Source of the DNA: Campylobacteraceae bacterium
Lineage (GTDB): Bacteria > Campylobacterota > Campylobacteria > Campylobacterales > Sulfurovaceae
NCBI GenBank assembly: GCA_027068975.1
Contig: JALXFN010000130.1
Location: 1-39,402 of the forward strand
DNA length: 39,402 nt
Direction of reading: 5' to 3'
The translations under genes and the position numbers were made by a program. Below, in pieces: positions 1 through 8,374 of this stretch. How positions within the stretch are numbered: the stretch's first letter is position 1; each line of letters starts with the position of its first letter. The notes beneath the pieces were generated by a model, which saw nothing but the letters and a program-made list of their open reading frames with translations, did not search any database and was not told the DNA's origin.

Positions 1-34
1 AACAAAGACCGCAGCTAAAATGTTATAAATAACG

Positions 35-110
35 TGGTGACCCTTCATGGATTCGAACCATGGGCCCACTCCTTAAAAGGGAGTTGCTCTACCAACTGAG
101 CTAAAAGGTC
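35..110 (-). tRNA. tRNA-Lys (anticodon UUU)
   Basis: Read on the minus strand, a complete cloverleaf folds: a 7-bp acceptor stem (GACCTTT with AAGGGTC, one G-U pair), a D arm with GCTC/GAGC, an anticodon arm ACTCC/GGAGT holding loop CTTTTAA (anticodon TTT, Lys), and a T arm CATGG/CCATG with TTCGAAT. The discriminator base is A and CCA is encoded at 37-35. Just 3' of it (33-22 on the minus strand) is a short GTTAT-TT-ATAAC hairpin followed by ATTTT, which may be a weak terminator. Confidence 0.97.
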
Positions 111-144
111 ATTTTTTAACTTACCTTTGCGATAAGTGGACGGA

Positions 145-173
145 ATTATAGCCTATGATAAATTATATGTCAA
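145..173 (-). promoter_or_regulatory. Promoter of tRNA-Lys
   Basis: On the minus strand, TTGACA (173-168) and TATAAT (150-145) are both exact sigma-70 consensus hexamers with a 17-nt spacer, about 35 nt upstream of the tRNA 5' end. It is the only promoter noticed here with perfect matches in both boxes, as expected for a stable-RNA gene. Confidence 0.9.
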
Positions 174-188
174 GAGTTTTTTGTTAAA

Positions 189-671
189 TTATAAATTATT
201 TTTAAAAATAGCTATGGCTGTATCAGTTGCTTGTTCTTGAACAGTTTCTCTATCTCCTAGAAAAAGATGATGTTCTACGATTAGATGATTTTTTATACAG
301 ACACCTAAATAGACAGTTCCCACTGGTTTTTCATCTGTTCCACCTGTTGGTCCTGCTATGCCACTAACAGCTATGCTATGGTCTGCATTTGCCATTTTTT
401 TAATACCTTTAAGCATCTCTGCCACGCACTCTGCACTAACAGCACCATGTTTTATAAGTGTCTCTTCTTTTACTCCCAACCATAATGATTTAATCTCATT
501 AGCATAACTGACAACAGAGCCATTTAGTACCGATGATGCTCCTGAGATGGCTGTAAAAGCTGAAGCGATGCGTCCACCTGTGCAAGACTCGGCAAAGGTT
601 ATAGTTTGGTTTTTTGCTTTTAGTATATTTATTATCTCTATAGTGTTTTGTTTTGTAGTATTATTTTTCAT
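189..671 (-). CDS. CinA C-terminal domain protein / nicotinamide-nucleotide amidase (PncC-type)
   Basis: A 160-residue protein consisting only of the CinA C-terminal (PncC) domain. It shows the family hallmarks TFAESCTGGRIAS near residue 25, the GSVVSYAN segment near 50, and AVSGIAGPTGGT around 100-112. Family members deamidate nicotinamide mononucleotide to nicotinate mononucleotide in pyridine nucleotide salvage, in the cytoplasm. The N-terminal molybdopterin-binding-like half of full CinA is absent, as in E. coli PncC. It is transcribed away from ileS. A TATAAT on its strand (683-678) lies only about 6 nt before the ATG, and no Shine-Dalgarno is visible, so translation may be leaderless. 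Family assignment is firm; activity is inferred. Confidence 0.9.
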   Translation of the reverse strand: MKNNTTKQNTIEIINILKAKNQTITFAESCTGGRIASAFTAISGASSVLNGSVVSYANEIKSLWLGVKEETLIKHGAVSAECVAEMLKGIKKMANADHSIAVSGIAGPTGGTDEKPVGTVYLGVCIKNHLIVEHHLFLGDRETVQEQATDTAIAIFKNNL

Positions 672-677
672 AGAGCA

Positions 678-683
678 ATTATA
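678..683 (-). promoter_or_regulatory. -10 box for cinA/pncC (possibly leaderless)
   Basis: TATAAT on the minus strand ends 6 nt before the cinA start codon (671-669). Transcription would begin at or next to the ATG. The corresponding -35 position falls inside the 689-711 repeat arm. Confidence 0.5.
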
Positions 684-688
684 ACATA

Positions 689-794
689 CCGTAGGTTCGA
701 TTTTATCGAACGCGTTATTAAAATTTAATTTTCAAAAAAATATTATTTTGTTTTTTGTGTTTAGTTTTGATGTTCGATGAAATCGAACCTACGG
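689..794. repeat. REPIN-like element: two inverted GTAG-hairpin arms
   Basis: Two 23-nt arms (689-711 and 772-794) are inverted copies with one mismatch. Each arm is a 7-bp hairpin with a 3-nt loop (GTTCGAT-TTT-ATCGAAC at 695-711, GTTCGAT-GAA-ATCGAAC at 772-788) next to a CCGTAG foot (689-694) or its complement CTACGG (789-794). The 60-bp centre is AT-rich. A hairpin with a GTAG foot, paired in inverted orientation, is the design of REP doublets (REPINs/BIMEs) moved by TnpA-REP (RAYT) transposases. No RAYT gene is in the window. It sits between the divergent cinA and ileS promoters. Confidence 0.7.
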
Positions 795-834
795 AATATA
801 AACATTGTTTGATAAAGTATAACTATCTTTTAGC

Positions 835-840
835 TATAAT
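835..840 (+). promoter_or_regulatory. -10 box for ileS
   Basis: TATAAT lies 31 nt upstream of the proposed ileS ATG (872), with no clear -35 hexamer. AAGG at 859-862 is a weak ribosome binding site. This placement supports starting ileS at 872 rather than further upstream. Confidence 0.55.
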
Positions 841-871
841 TCCACCAATTAATATTTTAAGGTATATATCT

Positions 872-3625
872 ATGGAATTTAAAGATACACTTCTTCTACC
901 AAAAACAAAATTTCCTATGCGTGGAAATCTCCCAAATAACGAACCTAAACGATACCAAGCATGGTACGATGCAAATATGTACGAGCAGATGAAAACGAAG
1001 CGTGAAGGTGCTGAAATGTTTACCTTACATGATGGTCCTCCTTATGCTAATGGTGATATTCATATTGGTCATGCTCTCAATAAAACACTAAAAGATATTA
1101 TTTTAAAATACAACTATTTTCAAGGTAAATCGGTACGAATGACTCCAGGTTGGGACTGTCATGGGCTTCCTATTGAGCAAAAAGTTGAAGATAAAATGGG
1201 AACAGCTAAAAAAGAGACGCTCTCTATCTCTAAATTTCGTGAAATTTGTCGTATTACAGCTCAAAAGGCTGTTGATGGTCAGAAAAAAGGGTTTAAACAG
1301 CTTGGAATCATGGCAGATTGGGAAAACCCTTACATCACTATGGATTTTAAATTTGAAGCCAATATCTATAGAACTCTTTGTGAAGTGGCAAAAAAAGGTC
1401 TGCTTGTAGAGCGTCATAAACCTATCTTTTGGTCATGGGCTGCAAGAACAGCTTTGGCTGATGCAGAGGTGGAGTATGAGGACAAAGAAGACTACACGAT
1501 GTATGTCAACTTTGAGCTTTCAGATATGGCTAAAGAGAAGCTTGGTATTGAGGGTAATGCTGGTGTTGTTATCTGGACAACTACACCTTGGACATTACCT
1601 GCAAATACAGGAATTTCACTTAACCCAGAAGAGATGTATGTTTTAACTGATGATGGACATATAGTAGCCCAAGCTCGTTATGATGCCATGATAGAAGAGG
1701 GTGTTATAGCAGGTCATTCAAGTAGAAAAATATCGGCTAAAGAGCTTGATGGACTTTTAGCGATTAACCCTCTAAATGGTAGAAGTTCTAAGATAGTTCT
1801 AGGTGACCATGTTCTTATGGATGGTGGTACAGGTTGTGTTCATACCGCTCCTGGGCATGGTGAAGATGACTATAAAGTAGGGCTTAAAAATGGACTAGAA
1901 GTAGTAATGCCTGTTGATGAACGTGGATGCTATGATGAGTCGGTAGTAGGGCTTAACCTGCTTCCAAATGCCGAAGAGTTTGTGGGAATGCATATCTTTA
2001 AAGCCAATGAGAAGATTTTAGAACTTCTTGGAGATTCACTTCTTAAAGTAGGGAAATTTACGCACTCATACCCACACTGTTGGAGAACTAAAAAACCTCT
2101 TATCTATAGAGCAACGAATCAATGGTTTATCTCTGTAGATGATAAACCTGATGGTTCAGATGAGACACTTAGGGAGTCAGCTCTTAGCTCACTTGAAGAG
2201 GTTAAATTTTACCCTAAAAGTTCAGAAAACAGATTAAAACCTATGGTAGATGGAAGACCTGATTGGTGTATCTCTCGTCAACGTTCTTGGGGTGTTCCAA
2301 TAGCATTCTTTAGAGTGAAAGCAACCAAAAAAGTAATTTTTGATGAGAAGGTTTTAGACTTTATTGCTGATATCTTTGAAGAGAAAGGTACAGATGTTTG
2401 GTATGACATGGAGATAGAAGAGCTTCTTCACCCTGAGTGTGAGTACAAAGCAGATGAGCTTGAAAAAGTAGGGCATATTTTAGATGTATGGTTTGACTCT
2501 GGTTCTACATGGAATGCTGTTTTAGAGAGTGGGAATTATGATGCAGGTGAGTATCCAGCTTCACTTTACATTGAAGGGTCTGACCAACATAGAGGATGGT
2601 TCCAAACTTCACTGCTCTTAAGCTCTGCTATTCATCAGAAATCACCATACAAAACATTGATAACTCATGGTTTCACTGTTGATGCTAAGGGTGAAAAGAT
2701 GTCTAAGTCAAAGGGGAATGTTATCGCTCCTGATAAAGTAATTAAGCAGTATGGTTCAGAAATTTTACGTCTTTGGGTTGCTCTGTCTGACTATCAACAT
2801 GACCTAAAAATTTCAGATGGGATTTTACAGCAGACAGCTGAACAGTATAGAAAACTGAGAAATACATTTAGATTTTTAATGGCAAATGTGGATGGTTTAG
2901 AGAGAGTAGTAGAGCCAAGTGAATATAATGAGATAGACAGATGGATTTTAGGAAAAGCTAAAGAGGTATTTGACTCTGTAAATGCTTCATTTACTGATTA
3001 TGATTTCTTAAGAGGGTTTGCAACACTAAATAACTTTGTAACCAATGAGTTAAGTGGAATCTATATGGACATTACTAAAGACAGACTCTATTGTGATGCT
3101 AAAAATTCAGCTACTAGAATGTCAACACAGTCAGCAATGGTACTTATAGCTAAAGCTATGATGGCACTGGTAGCTCCTGTTCTTACGTATACGGTAGATG
3201 AGGTGTTGGACTATGCACCTGATATTGTAAAAGGTGACATGGAGTCTGTATTTGACTTAGTATATGAATCGTTACCAGATGTGGGGGAAGCTTTTGATGA
3301 CACACTACTTGTAGAGGCTCGTGGTAAATTCTCAGAGTCGATTGATAAACTCAAAAAAGAGAAACTTATTAAGTCTACACTAGAGCTTGAAATTCAAGGT
3401 GATGCAGGTGCATTTGCTATTGAAGATGCTAAAAACTTAGAAGATTGGTTTATGGTTTCAGCTATTAAAAGTAGCTGTTCTGGTGAGCAAGTAGGGTCGT
3501 TTGAGCTTGATGGTATGAGTTTTACAGTCCACAAAGCAGAAAAGGCTAAGTGTCCAAGATGTTGGAGATTTACTTCAATCGATGAAGAGTCTGCTTGTGA
3601 AAGATGTGCTGAGGTAGTGGCTTAA
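872..3625 (+). CDS. ileS: Isoleucyl-tRNA synthetase
   Basis: Class I synthetase that charges tRNA-Ile, cytoplasmic, 917 residues from the chosen start. Visible hallmarks are PPYANGDIHIGHAL with HIGH at residues 64-67, the CP1 editing domain segment TTTPWTLPANTG, the GSDQHRGWFQTSLL block, KMSKS at 609-613, and a C-terminal zinc-binding CPRCW...CERC cluster near 894-914. The frame is open upstream to 755, but that extension crosses the repeat arm and the TATAAT at 835, and has no family resemblance. MEFKDTLLLPKT at 872 matches the normal IleS beginning. The stop TAA overlaps the ATG of the next small gene (TAATG), indicating coupled translation. Confidence 0.97.
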   Translation: MEFKDTLLLPKTKFPMRGNLPNNEPKRYQAWYDANMYEQMKTKREGAEMFTLHDGPPYANGDIHIGHALNKTLKDIILKYNYFQGKSVRMTPGWDCHGLPIEQKVEDKMGTAKKETLSISKFREICRITAQKAVDGQKKGFKQLGIMADWENPYITMDFKFEANIYRTLCEVAKKGLLVERHKPIFWSWAARTALADAEVEYEDKEDYTMYVNFELSDMAKEKLGIEGNAGVVIWTTTPWTLPANTGISLNPEEMYVLTDDGHIVAQARYDAMIEEGVIAGHSSRKISAKELDGLLAINPLNGRSSKIVLGDHVLMDGGTGCVHTAPGHGEDDYKVGLKNGLEVVMPVDERGCYDESVVGLNLLPNAEEFVGMHIFKANEKILELLGDSLLKVGKFTHSYPHCWRTKKPLIYRATNQWFISVDDKPDGSDETLRESALSSLEEVKFYPKSSENRLKPMVDGRPDWCISRQRSWGVPIAFFRVKATKKVIFDEKVLDFIADIFEEKGTDVWYDMEIEELLHPECEYKADELEKVGHILDVWFDSGSTWNAVLESGNYDAGEYPASLYIEGSDQHRGWFQTSLLLSSAIHQKSPYKTLITHGFTVDAKGEKMSKSKGNVIAPDKVIKQYGSEILRLWVALSDYQHDLKISDGILQQTAEQYRKLRNTFRFLMANVDGLERVVEPSEYNEIDRWILGKAKEVFDSVNASFTDYDFLRGFATLNNFVTNELSGIYMDITKDRLYCDAKNSATRMSTQSAMVLIAKAMMALVAPVLTYTVDEVLDYAPDIVKGDMESVFDLVYESLPDVGEAFDDTLLVEARGKFSESIDKLKKEKLIKSTLELEIQGDAGAFAIEDAKNLEDWFMVSAIKSSCSGEQVGSFELDGMSFTVHKAEKAKCPRCWRFTSIDEESACERCAEVVA

Positions 3626-3777
3626 TGTTTGATTTAACTCAGCCCATAGGTAATGAAATTATTATTGGTTCTATAGTTTTCATCTTACTTGTTGTGGTTG
3701 TTGGACTTTTGGTTGTTGAACATTATAAAAAGAGACAAAATAGTTTAGAGATAAAAGATAAAAAATGCATGAAATAG
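3625..3777 (+). CDS. Small single-pass membrane protein (hypothetical)
   Basis: A 50-residue ORF whose ATG shares one base with the ileS stop codon (TAATG) and whose end overlaps the next gene by 13 nt. Residues about 12-33 form a strongly hydrophobic helix rich in V, I and L, followed by a basic/polar tail (HYKKRQNS...). The layout (short acidic N-terminus, one membrane helix, charged C-terminus) suits a small inner-membrane protein. I do not recognise a family. The tight overlaps on both sides make it a credible gene despite its size, expressed by coupling from ileS. Confidence 0.6.
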   Translation: MFDLTQPIGNEIIIGSIVFILLVVVVGLLVVEHYKKRQNSLEIKDKKCMK

Positions 3778-4310
3778 TAGATAACTATAAGCTTTTTGGA
3801 GTGGTTTTTGTAACTGTCTCATTGATGGTTATTGTGGTTTATAAATTTCTTTTTGAAAAAGATAATAGAATTGAAGAATCTGATTTCGATTATGAAGAAG
3901 AGAGTAAAGTTTCCAATCCTATAGATGTTACTCCTCCTATCGATGATAAAAAGATATTTAATAAATTTTATAAACTTTTACCTCCTGTAGCAGGGAGTAT
4001 TTTCTTTTTAAGAAACAATGATATGACAATGGTTTTTCATATACGTAGCCTTGATGGTATCTATAAATTTTATGAAGCGTGTAAAAATAATGTATATGTG
4101 TTTATGGATGAAGAGCTAGAGGCGTTAAAAAATGATTTTTATCTTGCTGTTGAGCAATATTTATTCACTTTTGAGCTTAACTCTAAAGAGACAAGCAGTG
4201 GCTATTATAAGGTTCGTTATAATATAGATGGATTACATGTTCTTGTAGATGACCTTCTAAAAAAATATGATAAATTTGCTTATATTGGACAAAAGAAACT
4301 GATTTTGTAA
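3765..4310 (+). CDS. Membrane-anchored hypothetical protein
   Basis: 181 residues with an N-terminal membrane helix (about residues 9-29), a short acidic linker rich in D and E (32-50), and a folded-looking soluble domain from about 60 to 181 with FNKFYKLLPPVAGSIFFLRN near 66 and a Tyr/Lys-rich C-terminus. No catalytic motif was recognised. It overlaps the preceding small membrane gene by 13 nt, so the two probably form a translationally coupled pair downstream of ileS. No strong ribosome binding site precedes its ATG. Function unknown. Confidence 0.7.
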   Translation: MHEIVDNYKLFGVVFVTVSLMVIVVYKFLFEKDNRIEESDFDYEEESKVSNPIDVTPPIDDKKIFNKFYKLLPPVAGSIFFLRNNDMTMVFHIRSLDGIYKFYEACKNNVYVFMDEELEALKNDFYLAVEQYLFTFELNSKETSSGYYKVRYNIDGLHVLVDDLLKKYDKFAYIGQKKLIL

Positions 4311-4326
4311 TGATAAAAGGAAAAAG

Positions 4327-4752
4327 ATGTTAAAAAATAGAGTTCGTATTATGGATATTTCTACAATATTGCTTTTTTTGAGCTTTAGCTTCTCTTCTCT
4401 TTTAGCTCATGGTCAGCCTGATAATCCTATTGGAATAAGCAGTTTTGTGACCTCTATTCCTACCTTTGGTACTTACGAGATAAGTCGAGCTAAAACTCCT
4501 GAAGAGAAGAGAAAAGCAAAGCTTATGAAGTTTGTTGATGAAAACTTGGAGCAACTTCAAATAGAGATTGCTAAAGGAGAGGGAGAGACTATGGATACTT
4601 TTGCCTCTTTTTATAACATAGCTGACATGAAAGCATGGCGAGAGACACTTCAAGAGAGTTATGAATCTATCTTTTTTATAGGTAAAGTGGCTAAACCTAG
4701 TGGAGGAGTCTATGCTTACTTAGACATGTTATCTCGAAAATTTGAGCCATAA
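4327..4752 (+). CDS. Secreted DUF3015-like protein (hypothetical)
   Basis: 141 residues with an N-terminal signal sequence (hydrophobic stretch about 11-27, followed by AHGQ, a plausible cleavage region). The mature part contains MKFVDENLEQLQIEIAKGEG followed by ETMDTFASFYNI, which resembles the C-terminal motif of DUF3015 envelope proteins (a helix, then A.G.GE.hd.hA). This was recalled from the family pattern, not searched. AAGGA at 4317-4321 lies 5 nt before the ATG. A second in-frame ATG (codon 9) could give a shorter signal peptide. It follows the preceding gene by 16 nt, so the same transcript is likely. Function unknown. Confidence 0.7.
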   Translation: MLKNRVRIMDISTILLFLSFSFSSLLAHGQPDNPIGISSFVTSIPTFGTYEISRAKTPEEKRKAKLMKFVDENLEQLQIEIAKGEGETMDTFASFYNIADMKAWRETLQESYESIFFIGKVAKPSGGVYAYLDMLSRKFEP

Positions 4753-4817
4753 TATAGACATATTTTTCATTTCTAGTAGAATACTTTTTATGTTAAAATG
4801 TCAAAAAAGGAATGCTT

Positions 4818-4982
4818 GTGATACGTAAAATATTTTTAATAACAATGCTCTCTTCTGTATACCTCTATGCTTCATTAACTCCTGAGCTTTACTTGACTTA
4901 TGCCATACCTGTGTTCTTATTGCTTATTTTGGTTTGGGCTGTAGATAAGGCATATAAAATCTGGAAAGATATGAATAGCTAA
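4818..4982 (+). CDS. Small membrane protein (hypothetical, GTG start)
   Basis: 54 residues. An N-terminal hydrophobic segment (about 4-16, signal-like, ending SVYLYA) and a second helix about 26-43 are followed by a basic tail (DKAYKIWKDMNS). The GTG at 4818 is preferred over an in-frame ATG at 4812, because AAGGA (4807-4811) abuts the ATG with no spacer but sits 6 nt before the GTG. It is convergent with the DUF4105 gene, with only 9 nt between the stops. No family recognised; small size limits confidence. Confidence 0.5.
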   Translation: MIRKIFLITMLSSVYLYASLTPELYLTYAIPVFLLLILVWAVDKAYKIWKDMNS

Positions 4983-4991
4983 ACAAGTTAG

Positions 4992-6788
4992 CTAATAGTA
5001 CCAAAACCAAGAGAGAGTTGCTTCTTTCTCTTTTACTCCATCTATATCTTTATACTCATATTTTAAATTCAGAGCTGATTGTTGGTCAAAACTATAGGTT
5101 ATGAATGGTTCAAGCTCTTTTATCTCTCTATCTTCTATGAACCACTCATTTGACGAAATAAGACCAACTTTTAGATATTTTGATGGATTGTATAGTAGAC
5201 CTGTATTTATCGCTATGCTCTCTTCATCATGTTTTTTATAATAGAGAGTTGGAGTTATAGTTGTATATCCATAAAGTTTTTTATTTCCAAGTGTAATACC
5301 TGCACCTGCTTTTAGATAGCTGTTTAGTTCATCATTAAAGATTCGTTTTCCACCCACTGAAACTTCCCATGAGATGGGTTTAAAAATAGCATCTTGTAGA
5401 GCATAGGATTTTATCTCTAAAAGATTGATTTCTTCAAGTTGTAGTTTGTTGTTTTTATAGGTTACTTCGGTATCAAAAAAGCTAATGTAGCTACCTGCAG
5501 TATAGCCATAGTCGTTGTCATAAATATCGTGATAAGAGACTTTTGTTCTTGATTTTACTGTTTTATCACTGCTATATGCTATTGAACTTTTTGCTGATAG
5601 ATGACCATTTTCAGGTGATTCAGGTTGAGGAATTTCTATTTTTTTTATTTTTCCAAGTTTACTTCTGCTTTTTAGTATTTTTAAAAATTTTGGTAAATAC
5701 TCTTTTTTATCTATTTTATTATTAGAATGTCTTATTTTCAAGAGAGCCGTTGCCAGTTCAAGTGAGGCTATTTTTTCTCTTTTATTTAAGTGTTCTATTT
5801 TACTTAAATTGTACTCTTCACTTTTTGCAAACTCTAAAGCTGTATTATTTGTTTTAATCACTTCACTTAATGCTAAAATCTTTTTACGTTGAGAGGGACG
5901 ATAGAAGTTCTTTTTTACTAAATTTTTAGAGATAATAGCACGTAGAGTATCGATAGGAATTGCTTTAAAGTTAAACTGACTCGTAAGGTTACTCTTTTGT
6001 TTTGCTATTTCGATAAGCCATAAAAGATTATAAGAGCAGTTCTCAGCTAAAAAGAAGTAGTCTGCATAGAAGTGACGAATCTCAAAAATATGCAATACTA
6101 ATCTCTCTATCTCTTCTTGTGATAAATCAAGTCTGTACTCCCAAACATCACGTTGCTCTAAATCAGAGTACTCTTTAAGCTTTTTATAATAAGGAGCTAT
6201 AGAGTAACGCCCTTGGTATCCACCAAACACTCCTTGATAGGCATAGATAAAACCATTATCTTCAGCAGTTTGAGCAGCATAGTTAACAGCGTAAGAGAGC
6301 AGAGGGGTATTGAGATTGTTATCAATACGTAAAAAAGTATGACCAAAAGCAGAAGCAGGAGAGTTTATATGTGCCGAAGCCAAAATAAGCGTGACATATT
6401 TTGCTCCTAGCTCTTTTAGTTCTCTGTGTAAGTTTTTACAACGAGGGGTAAATATCTCTTTTTTTAAGTTAGGAAGCTGTTCTAAAATCCATGCAGAACG
6501 TGAAGGGTAACGACAAAGCGTAGAGTTTTCATCATCACTTTTGTCTGAAATTAGATGTTCAATAGAGGCTTTTAATTCAGCCTTTGGGTCTCTTTTTCCC
6601 TCTTTTGAGAAAAAAAATGCTTTATCATCTATTTCACTCTCTCCATGTTTAAAATGTAGTAGTCTGTGCCATTGAGGGTGTTGTGAGAGTTTAGAAAGTT
6701 TATTTTCTGAAAAAAGGGATGTTGCAAAAATAGAAGTACTAAAAAACAACAGCCCCAAAAAGAGTATGAGTGCTTTTTGAACAGCCAT
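4992..6788 (-). CDS. DUF4105 / Lnb N-terminal-type envelope protein with probable C-terminal beta-barrel
   Basis: About 598 residues with an N-terminal signal peptide (hydrophobic stretch ending STSIFA). The middle carries DUF4105 (Lnb N-terminal periplasmic domain) features: CRYPSRSAWILEQLP near 94, ASAHINSPASAFGHTFLRI near 139-157 with a conserved His, and AENCSYNLLWLIEIA near 250-264 with a candidate catalytic Cys. The last ~180 residues look like alternating beta strands ending in aromatic residues (SWFWYY), suggesting an outer-membrane barrel. Relatives include a bacterial lipoprotein N-acyltransferase family, but that activity is only a guess here. An ATG at 6794 is also possible. The ATG at 6788 is preferred because it overlaps the stop of a 13-codon upstream ORF with a good ribosome binding site. 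Confidence 0.75.
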   Translation of the reverse strand: MAVQKALILFLGLLFFSTSIFATSLFSENKLSKLSQHPQWHRLLHFKHGESEIDDKAFFFSKEGKRDPKAELKASIEHLISDKSDDENSTLCRYPSRSAWILEQLPNLKKEIFTPRCKNLHRELKELGAKYVTLILASAHINSPASAFGHTFLRIDNNLNTPLLSYAVNYAAQTAEDNGFIYAYQGVFGGYQGRYSIAPYYKKLKEYSDLEQRDVWEYRLDLSQEEIERLVLHIFEIRHFYADYFFLAENCSYNLLWLIEIAKQKSNLTSQFNFKAIPIDTLRAIISKNLVKKNFYRPSQRKKILALSEVIKTNNTALEFAKSEEYNLSKIEHLNKREKIASLELATALLKIRHSNNKIDKKEYLPKFLKILKSRSKLGKIKKIEIPQPESPENGHLSAKSSIAYSSDKTVKSRTKVSYHDIYDNDYGYTAGSYISFFDTEVTYKNNKLQLEEINLLEIKSYALQDAIFKPISWEVSVGGKRIFNDELNSYLKAGAGITLGNKKLYGYTTITPTLYYKKHDEESIAINTGLLYNPSKYLKVGLISSNEWFIEDREIKELEPFITYSFDQQSALNLKYEYKDIDGVKEKEATLSWFWYY

Positions 6789-6829
6789 TAACATCTAGTA
6801 GTGACTACCCGTAATGCACATATAGTCAT
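6788..6829 (-). CDS. 13-residue upstream ORF (candidate leader peptide) coupled to the DUF4105 gene
   Basis: On the minus strand AAAAGGA precedes an ATG by 7 nt, opening a 13-codon frame (MTICALRVVTTRC). Its TAA overlaps the ATG of the DUF4105 gene (TAATG). The main gene has no Shine-Dalgarno of its own, so it likely depends on ribosomes finishing the leader. The peptide contains two Cys, and the final sense codon is Cys. Whether it senses anything is unknown. Confidence 0.45.
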   Translation of the reverse strand: MTICALRVVTTRC

Positions 6830-6971
6830 AACAAAATCCTTTTAAATCTAATTTTATTAGAATAAGTATAATAGCATATTTTCACAAAAAGATGGGGCTT
6901 CTAAAACGTTAAAAGGTGGCTTATGTCACAAATTAAAATAGTATAAAAGAGAAACTATTATTATAATTTGG

Positions 6972-6977
6972 TATAAT
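6972..6977 (+). promoter_or_regulatory. -10 box for gatA
   Basis: GGTATAATC with an exact TATAAT, 43 nt upstream of the gatA GTG start. The upstream sequence is AT-rich without a recognisable -35 hexamer. Confidence 0.55.
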
Positions 6978-7020
6978 CACGCAATTTTTATATTTAGCAT
7001 AATATAGGTTAGGAAAAACA

Positions 7021-8361
7021 GTGATTACATTAAAAGAAGCATTAACAAAAAGCAATGAAGAGCTTGAAGCACTCAAAGTTGAGATGGAAGCCAAAGCCAA
7101 AGAGGGTGGGCTAAATGCCTATATTGACTTCGCTTCAGCTGGTGAGGGTGTGCCTATTCTTATTAAAGACAACATTCAAGTAAAAGATTGGTCTGTAACT
7201 TCTGGTTCGCAGATTCTTCAAGGGTATGTGGCTCCTTATAATGCGACAGTTATAGAAAACCTAAAAGCTAAAGGTTTCTCTGCCTTTGGACGTGCAAATA
7301 TGGATGAGTTTGCTATGGGTTCCACTACAGAGAGCTCTTTTTATGGTGTGACCAAAAACCCTTATGGAGATAACAGAGTTCCAGGTGGTTCATCGGGTGG
7401 TTCTGCTGCTGCTGTAGCAGGTGGAATCGCTATTGCTGCTCTTGGTTCTGACACGGGTGGCTCTATTCGTCAACCAGCTGCTTACTGTGGTTGTGTTGGA
7501 ATGAAACCTACCTATGGTCGTGTAAGTCGTTTTGGTTTAGCCTCTTATGCTTCAAGCCTTGACCAGATAGGTCCCATAACTCAAAATGTGGAAGATGCAG
7601 CCATTTTATATGATGCTATTGCTTCACATGATGAAAAAGACTCAACCTGTTCAACTTTAGAGTTGACACCTGTTGCTGAAAATTTAAACCCTGATAGAAA
7701 GCTTACTATTGCTGTTATTGACAACTATGTTTCAGAAGCGAGTCAAGATATTCAAGATGCTTATGCTAAAACAGTTAAGGTGTTAAAAGAGGCTGGTCAT
7801 ACGATAATACATAAAAATATGGCAAATACCAAGTATGATATTGCTACGTATTATATAGTTGCAACAGCAGAGGCGACAACCAACTTAGCACGTTATGATG
7901 GTATTCGTTATGGTAAACGTGTTGAGGGTGCGAACCTTGAAGAGACGTTTAGAAATACCAGAGCACAATTTGGTGATGAGGTAAAAAGAAGAATCATGCT
8001 TGGTAACTTTGTTCTCTCAGCTGGTTACTACGATGCCTACTATGTGAAAGCTCAAAAAGTAAGACATCTAATTCGTGATGAGTTTAATGCTATTTTTGAA
8101 GAGGCAGATTTAATTTTGTCTCCTGTGGCTCCTACGGTTGCACCTAAAATAGGTTCTATTCATGACCCACTAGAGATGTATAAGTCTGATATGTATACCA
8201 TCGCAATTAACCTTGCTGGTCTTCCTGCACTCTCTTTGCCTGTGGCAAAAGATGCACAAGGTATGCCAATAGGTCTTCAACTAATAGGAAAAGCATTTAA
8301 CGAACAAGCTGTGTTTGATGGGGCATTGAGCCTTGAGAACGCTATAAATTACACAAAATAA
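7021..8361 (+). CDS. gatA: Aspartyl/glutamyl-tRNA amidotransferase subunit A
   Basis: Amidase subunit of GatCAB, which converts Glu-tRNA(Gln) and Asp-tRNA(Asn) to the amidated forms. Campylobacterota commonly rely on it because they lack the direct synthetases. The 446 residues carry the amidase-signature catalytic set: Lys49 in ILIKDNI, cis-Ser124 in PGGSSGGS, and nucleophile Ser148 in [10 protein letters not shown]. The start is GTG, preceded by TTAGGA. Length is slightly below the common 470-485. gatB and gatC are not in the window, so the complex is encoded at separate loci. guaB follows after 13 nt and probably shares the transcript. Confidence 0.97.
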   Translation: MITLKEALTKSNEELEALKVEMEAKAKEGGLNAYIDFASAGEGVPILIKDNIQVKDWSVTSGSQILQGYVAPYNATVIENLKAKGFSAFGRANMDEFAMGSTTESSFYGVTKNPYGDNRVPGGSSGGSAAAVAGGIAIAALGSDTGGSIRQPAAYCGCVGMKPTYGRVSRFGLASYASSLDQIGPITQNVEDAAILYDAIASHDEKDSTCSTLELTPVAENLNPDRKLTIAVIDNYVSEASQDIQDAYAKTVKVLKEAGHTIIHKNMANTKYDIATYYIVATAEATTNLARYDGIRYGKRVEGANLEETFRNTRAQFGDEVKRRIMLGNFVLSAGYYDAYYVKAQKVRHLIRDEFNAIFEEADLILSPVAPTVAPKIGSIHDPLEMYKSDMYTIAINLAGLPALSLPVAKDAQGMPIGLQLIGKAFNEQAVFDGALSLENAINYTK

Positions 8362-8374
8362 AGGAAACCTCTAC

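Noticed and set aside
755..871. N-terminal extension of ileS to an earlier in-frame ATG
   Set aside because: It crosses the inverted-repeat arm and the TATAAT at 835 and does not resemble any IleS. MEFKDTLLLPKT at 872 is the normal beginning.
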